Shown: positions 62,696-64,000 of the stretch, one piece after another
How the letters are laid out: each line of letters opens with the position of its first letter
Position numbering within the stretch: the stretch's first letter is position 1
From: Prevotella sp.
GTDB lineage: Bacteria; Bacteroidota; Bacteroidia; Bacteroidales; Bacteroidaceae
Assembly: GCA_017469955.1 (NCBI GenBank)
Contig: JAFUFJ010000016.1
Span: 62,001 to 126,000 of the forward strand
Length of the DNA: 64,000 nucleotides
Direction of reading: 5' to 3'
The notes under the pieces: generated by a model
Told to the model about the DNA's origin: nothing
The model's input: the letters and a program-made list of their open reading frames with translations, nothing else
The model's database searches: none
Translations under genes and position numbers: made by a program

Positions 62696-63790
62696 CTAAA
62701 AAGAATTGACGGCTTCGACCACCTGTTTGGCCTCTTCCCAGGTGAGCGTCTGGTTGCATGGCAGGGAAAGTTCCTCACGGTGAATGCGCTCGGTGATGGG
62801 GAAAGAAAGGGAGTTCCATTCCCTGTAACAGGCTTGTTTGTGAGGAGGAATGGGATAGTGGATGACCGTTTGCACGCCGTTTTCTTTCAGATGTTGCTGC
62901 AAATGGTCACGGTTCTCGCAGAGAACGGGGAAGATGTGCCACACCGATTCTTGCGTTTCTCCTTCTGAAGGCATAGGTATCGTCACCTTGTCGCTGCGGA
63001 TATTGTCGATGTAGTATTGCGCTATTTGGCGACGACGGGCATTGTCCTCGTCCAGGTATCTTAGCTTTACGCTGAGGATGGCTGCCTGAACTTCGTCCAT
63101 TCGGCTGTTTCTTCCGAGATAAGGGAATACGTATTTGCGTGAGGATCCATAGTTTCCCAGAGCACGTATGATGTCACTGACGCGCTCGTCGTTGGTCGTT
63201 ACGGCCCCCGCATCACCCAAAGCTCCGAGATTTTTGCCCGGGTAGAAGCTGTGAGCCTGGGCGTTTCCGTGGATTTCAAGGCCGTGTCCTTGGGCACAGT
63301 CTTCAAAAAGCAGCAGCTGATGCCTTCGGCAAATGTCGCCAATGCGTGAGGTATATGCCTGACGACCGTAAAGGTGGACGATGAGAATGGCACGCGTTCG
63401 CGGGGTAATGGCTCGCTCAATGAGACTGTCATCGATCTGCAAAGTGTCGTAGCGAGGTTCGACAAGTACGGGAGAAAGACGGTTGGCGGTGACGCTAAGG
63501 ATGGTGGCTATGTAGGTGTTTGCCGGCACAATCACCTCGTCGCCCTTATGAAGCAGGCCGATTTCGACATATGCTCTCAGCATGATTGTTAAGGCATCAA
63601 GCCCGTTGGCGCAGCTGATGCAGTGCTTTTTGCCCGTGTATTCGGCGTATTTCCGTTCAAAGTTCTCGACGGCTTTTCCTTGCAAGTACCACCCGCTGTC
63701 AATGACTTCATTGGCAGCTTTGCGTATTTCCTCGGCGTGCATGTCGGTCACTCTCTTCAAGGAAAGGTATTCTATCGGTTGTCGTTCCAT
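62696..63790 (-). CDS. DegT/DnrJ/EryC1/StrS aminotransferase
   Basis: PLP-dependent sugar aminotransferase, 364 aa. The pyridoxal lysine is in [22 protein letters not shown] (about 181-202). The substrate-binding block [23 protein letters not shown], and the C-terminal VWHIFPV fit enzymes that make 3-amino or 4-amino deoxy sugars. It is part of a surface-polysaccharide-type pair with the GNAT-like gene 31 bp upstream. The nucleotide-sugar substrate cannot be fixed from sequence; dTDP-3-oxo-6-deoxyhexose is a plausible one. Confidence 0.9.
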   Translation of the reverse strand: MERQPIEYLSLKRVTDMHAEEIRKAANEVIDSGWYLQGKAVENFERKYAEYTGKKHCISCANGLDALTIMLRAYVEIGLLHKGDEVIVPANTYIATILSVTANRLSPVLVEPRYDTLQIDDSLIERAITPRTRAILIVHLYGRQAYTSRIGDICRRHQLLLFEDCAQGHGLEIHGNAQAHSFYPGKNLGALGDAGAVTTNDERVSDIIRALGNYGSSRKYVFPYLGRNSRMDEVQAAILSVKLRYLDEDNARRRQIAQYYIDNIRSDKVTIPMPSEGETQESVWHIFPVLCENRDHLQQHLKENGVQTVIHYPIPPHKQACYREWNSLSFPITERIHREELSLPCNQTLTWEEAKQVVEAVNSF

Positions 63791-63821
63791 TGTCTTCGGC
63801 TCGTAGTCTATGTGGCTTCAG

Positions 63822-64000
63822 TCACAGTTCCCATTCATAAGTGTCGTAGCAGACGGCCCTTCCTCCGTAGCCTTCCTTATGGGCTATGAGGCCTTCGTTG
63901 ATCAGGCTGCCCTGGTTTTCTGTCGAACTACCGAAATCAAGGTAGGCCATGTCGCTGTAGTCGTGGTGGATTATCTGCTCGTAGATGGCTTCCATTGCTC
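63822..64000 (-). CDS. C-terminal end of a GNAT/FemAB-like acetyltransferase-family gene (partial)
   Basis: The open frame enters from the right window edge and ends with TGA at 63822-63824. The 59 visible residues include SDMAYLDFGSSTENQGSL, NEGLIAHKEGYGGRAVCYD and the C-terminus TYEWEL. The pattern DFG-x-STEN, then NEGLI-x-x-KEG-x-GGR, is one I associate with GNAT-like proteins next to sugar aminotransferases in Bacteroidales. The N-terminal part is outside the window, so length and start are unknown. Confidence 0.7.
   Translation of the reverse strand, partial: AMEAIYEQIIHHDYSDMAYLDFGSSTENQGSLINEGLIAHKEGYGGRAVCYDTYEWEL

Overview
The window comes from a Bacteroidales genome, most likely Prevotella or a close relative. 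The evidence is type IX secretion genes (porQ, porE), a BtuB/BtuG corrinoid uptake locus, a GH97 glycosidase, GSCFA, DUF4348, DUF3332 and DUF1573 proteins, weak Shine-Dalgarno signals, and several TAnnTTTG -7 promoter boxes typical of the phylum. It is mostly ordinary chromosome. I see no rRNA, tRNA, CRISPR array, prophage or transposase gene.

Layout. 1-5100: alanine dehydrogenase, a NUDIX hydrolase, type II pantothenate kinase, a DUF3332 lipoprotein and a PfkB sugar kinase. 5310-9912: a cobalamin riboswitch followed by btuB, a btuG-like beta-propeller lipoprotein and a btuF-like binding protein. 10048-19200: pheS, a DUF4348 lipoprotein, murB, a PhnP-like hydrolase, a YtxH/holin-like envelope trio, a SPOR lipoprotein, ruvX, def and a TPR protein. 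19300-25600: thrS, a radical-SAM activase, a Ca/Na antiporter, a TlpA-like thioredoxin, then a preQ1-I riboswitch controlling yhhQ-queF. 25600-31900: a ZnuD-like TonB receptor with a Cys/His-rich partner, a GSCFA protein and a YfhO protein. 32300-36330: a tolC-emrA-emrB type efflux operon. 36460-44010: a thioester-less alpha-2-macroglobulin, a DUF1573 protein and ispH. 44230-52420: cmk and porQ, a TonB-like protein, a prenyl synthase, tatD, folA-thyA, an rRNA methyltransferase and a membrane protein. 52550-64000: sigma factor with small membrane partner, porE, topB, GH97, a DUF4840-like lipoprotein, an ECF sigma factor with a membrane-anchored beta-barrel protein, a DegT aminotransferase and the end of a GNAT-like gene.

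The most unusual content lies between the genes. Eleven intergenic arrays are built on an exact 22-nt pitch. Each unit is an interrupted dyad made of two short half-site words around a fixed centre. Within a family the words are shuffled between units and between loci many kilobases apart. Four unrelated sequence families follow the same rule. All six convergent gene gaps longer than 100 bp carry at least one array. I do not recognise this as a described element. Candidate explanations are a protein-binding array, an RNA 3'-end structure, or the product of recombination at the dyad centres.
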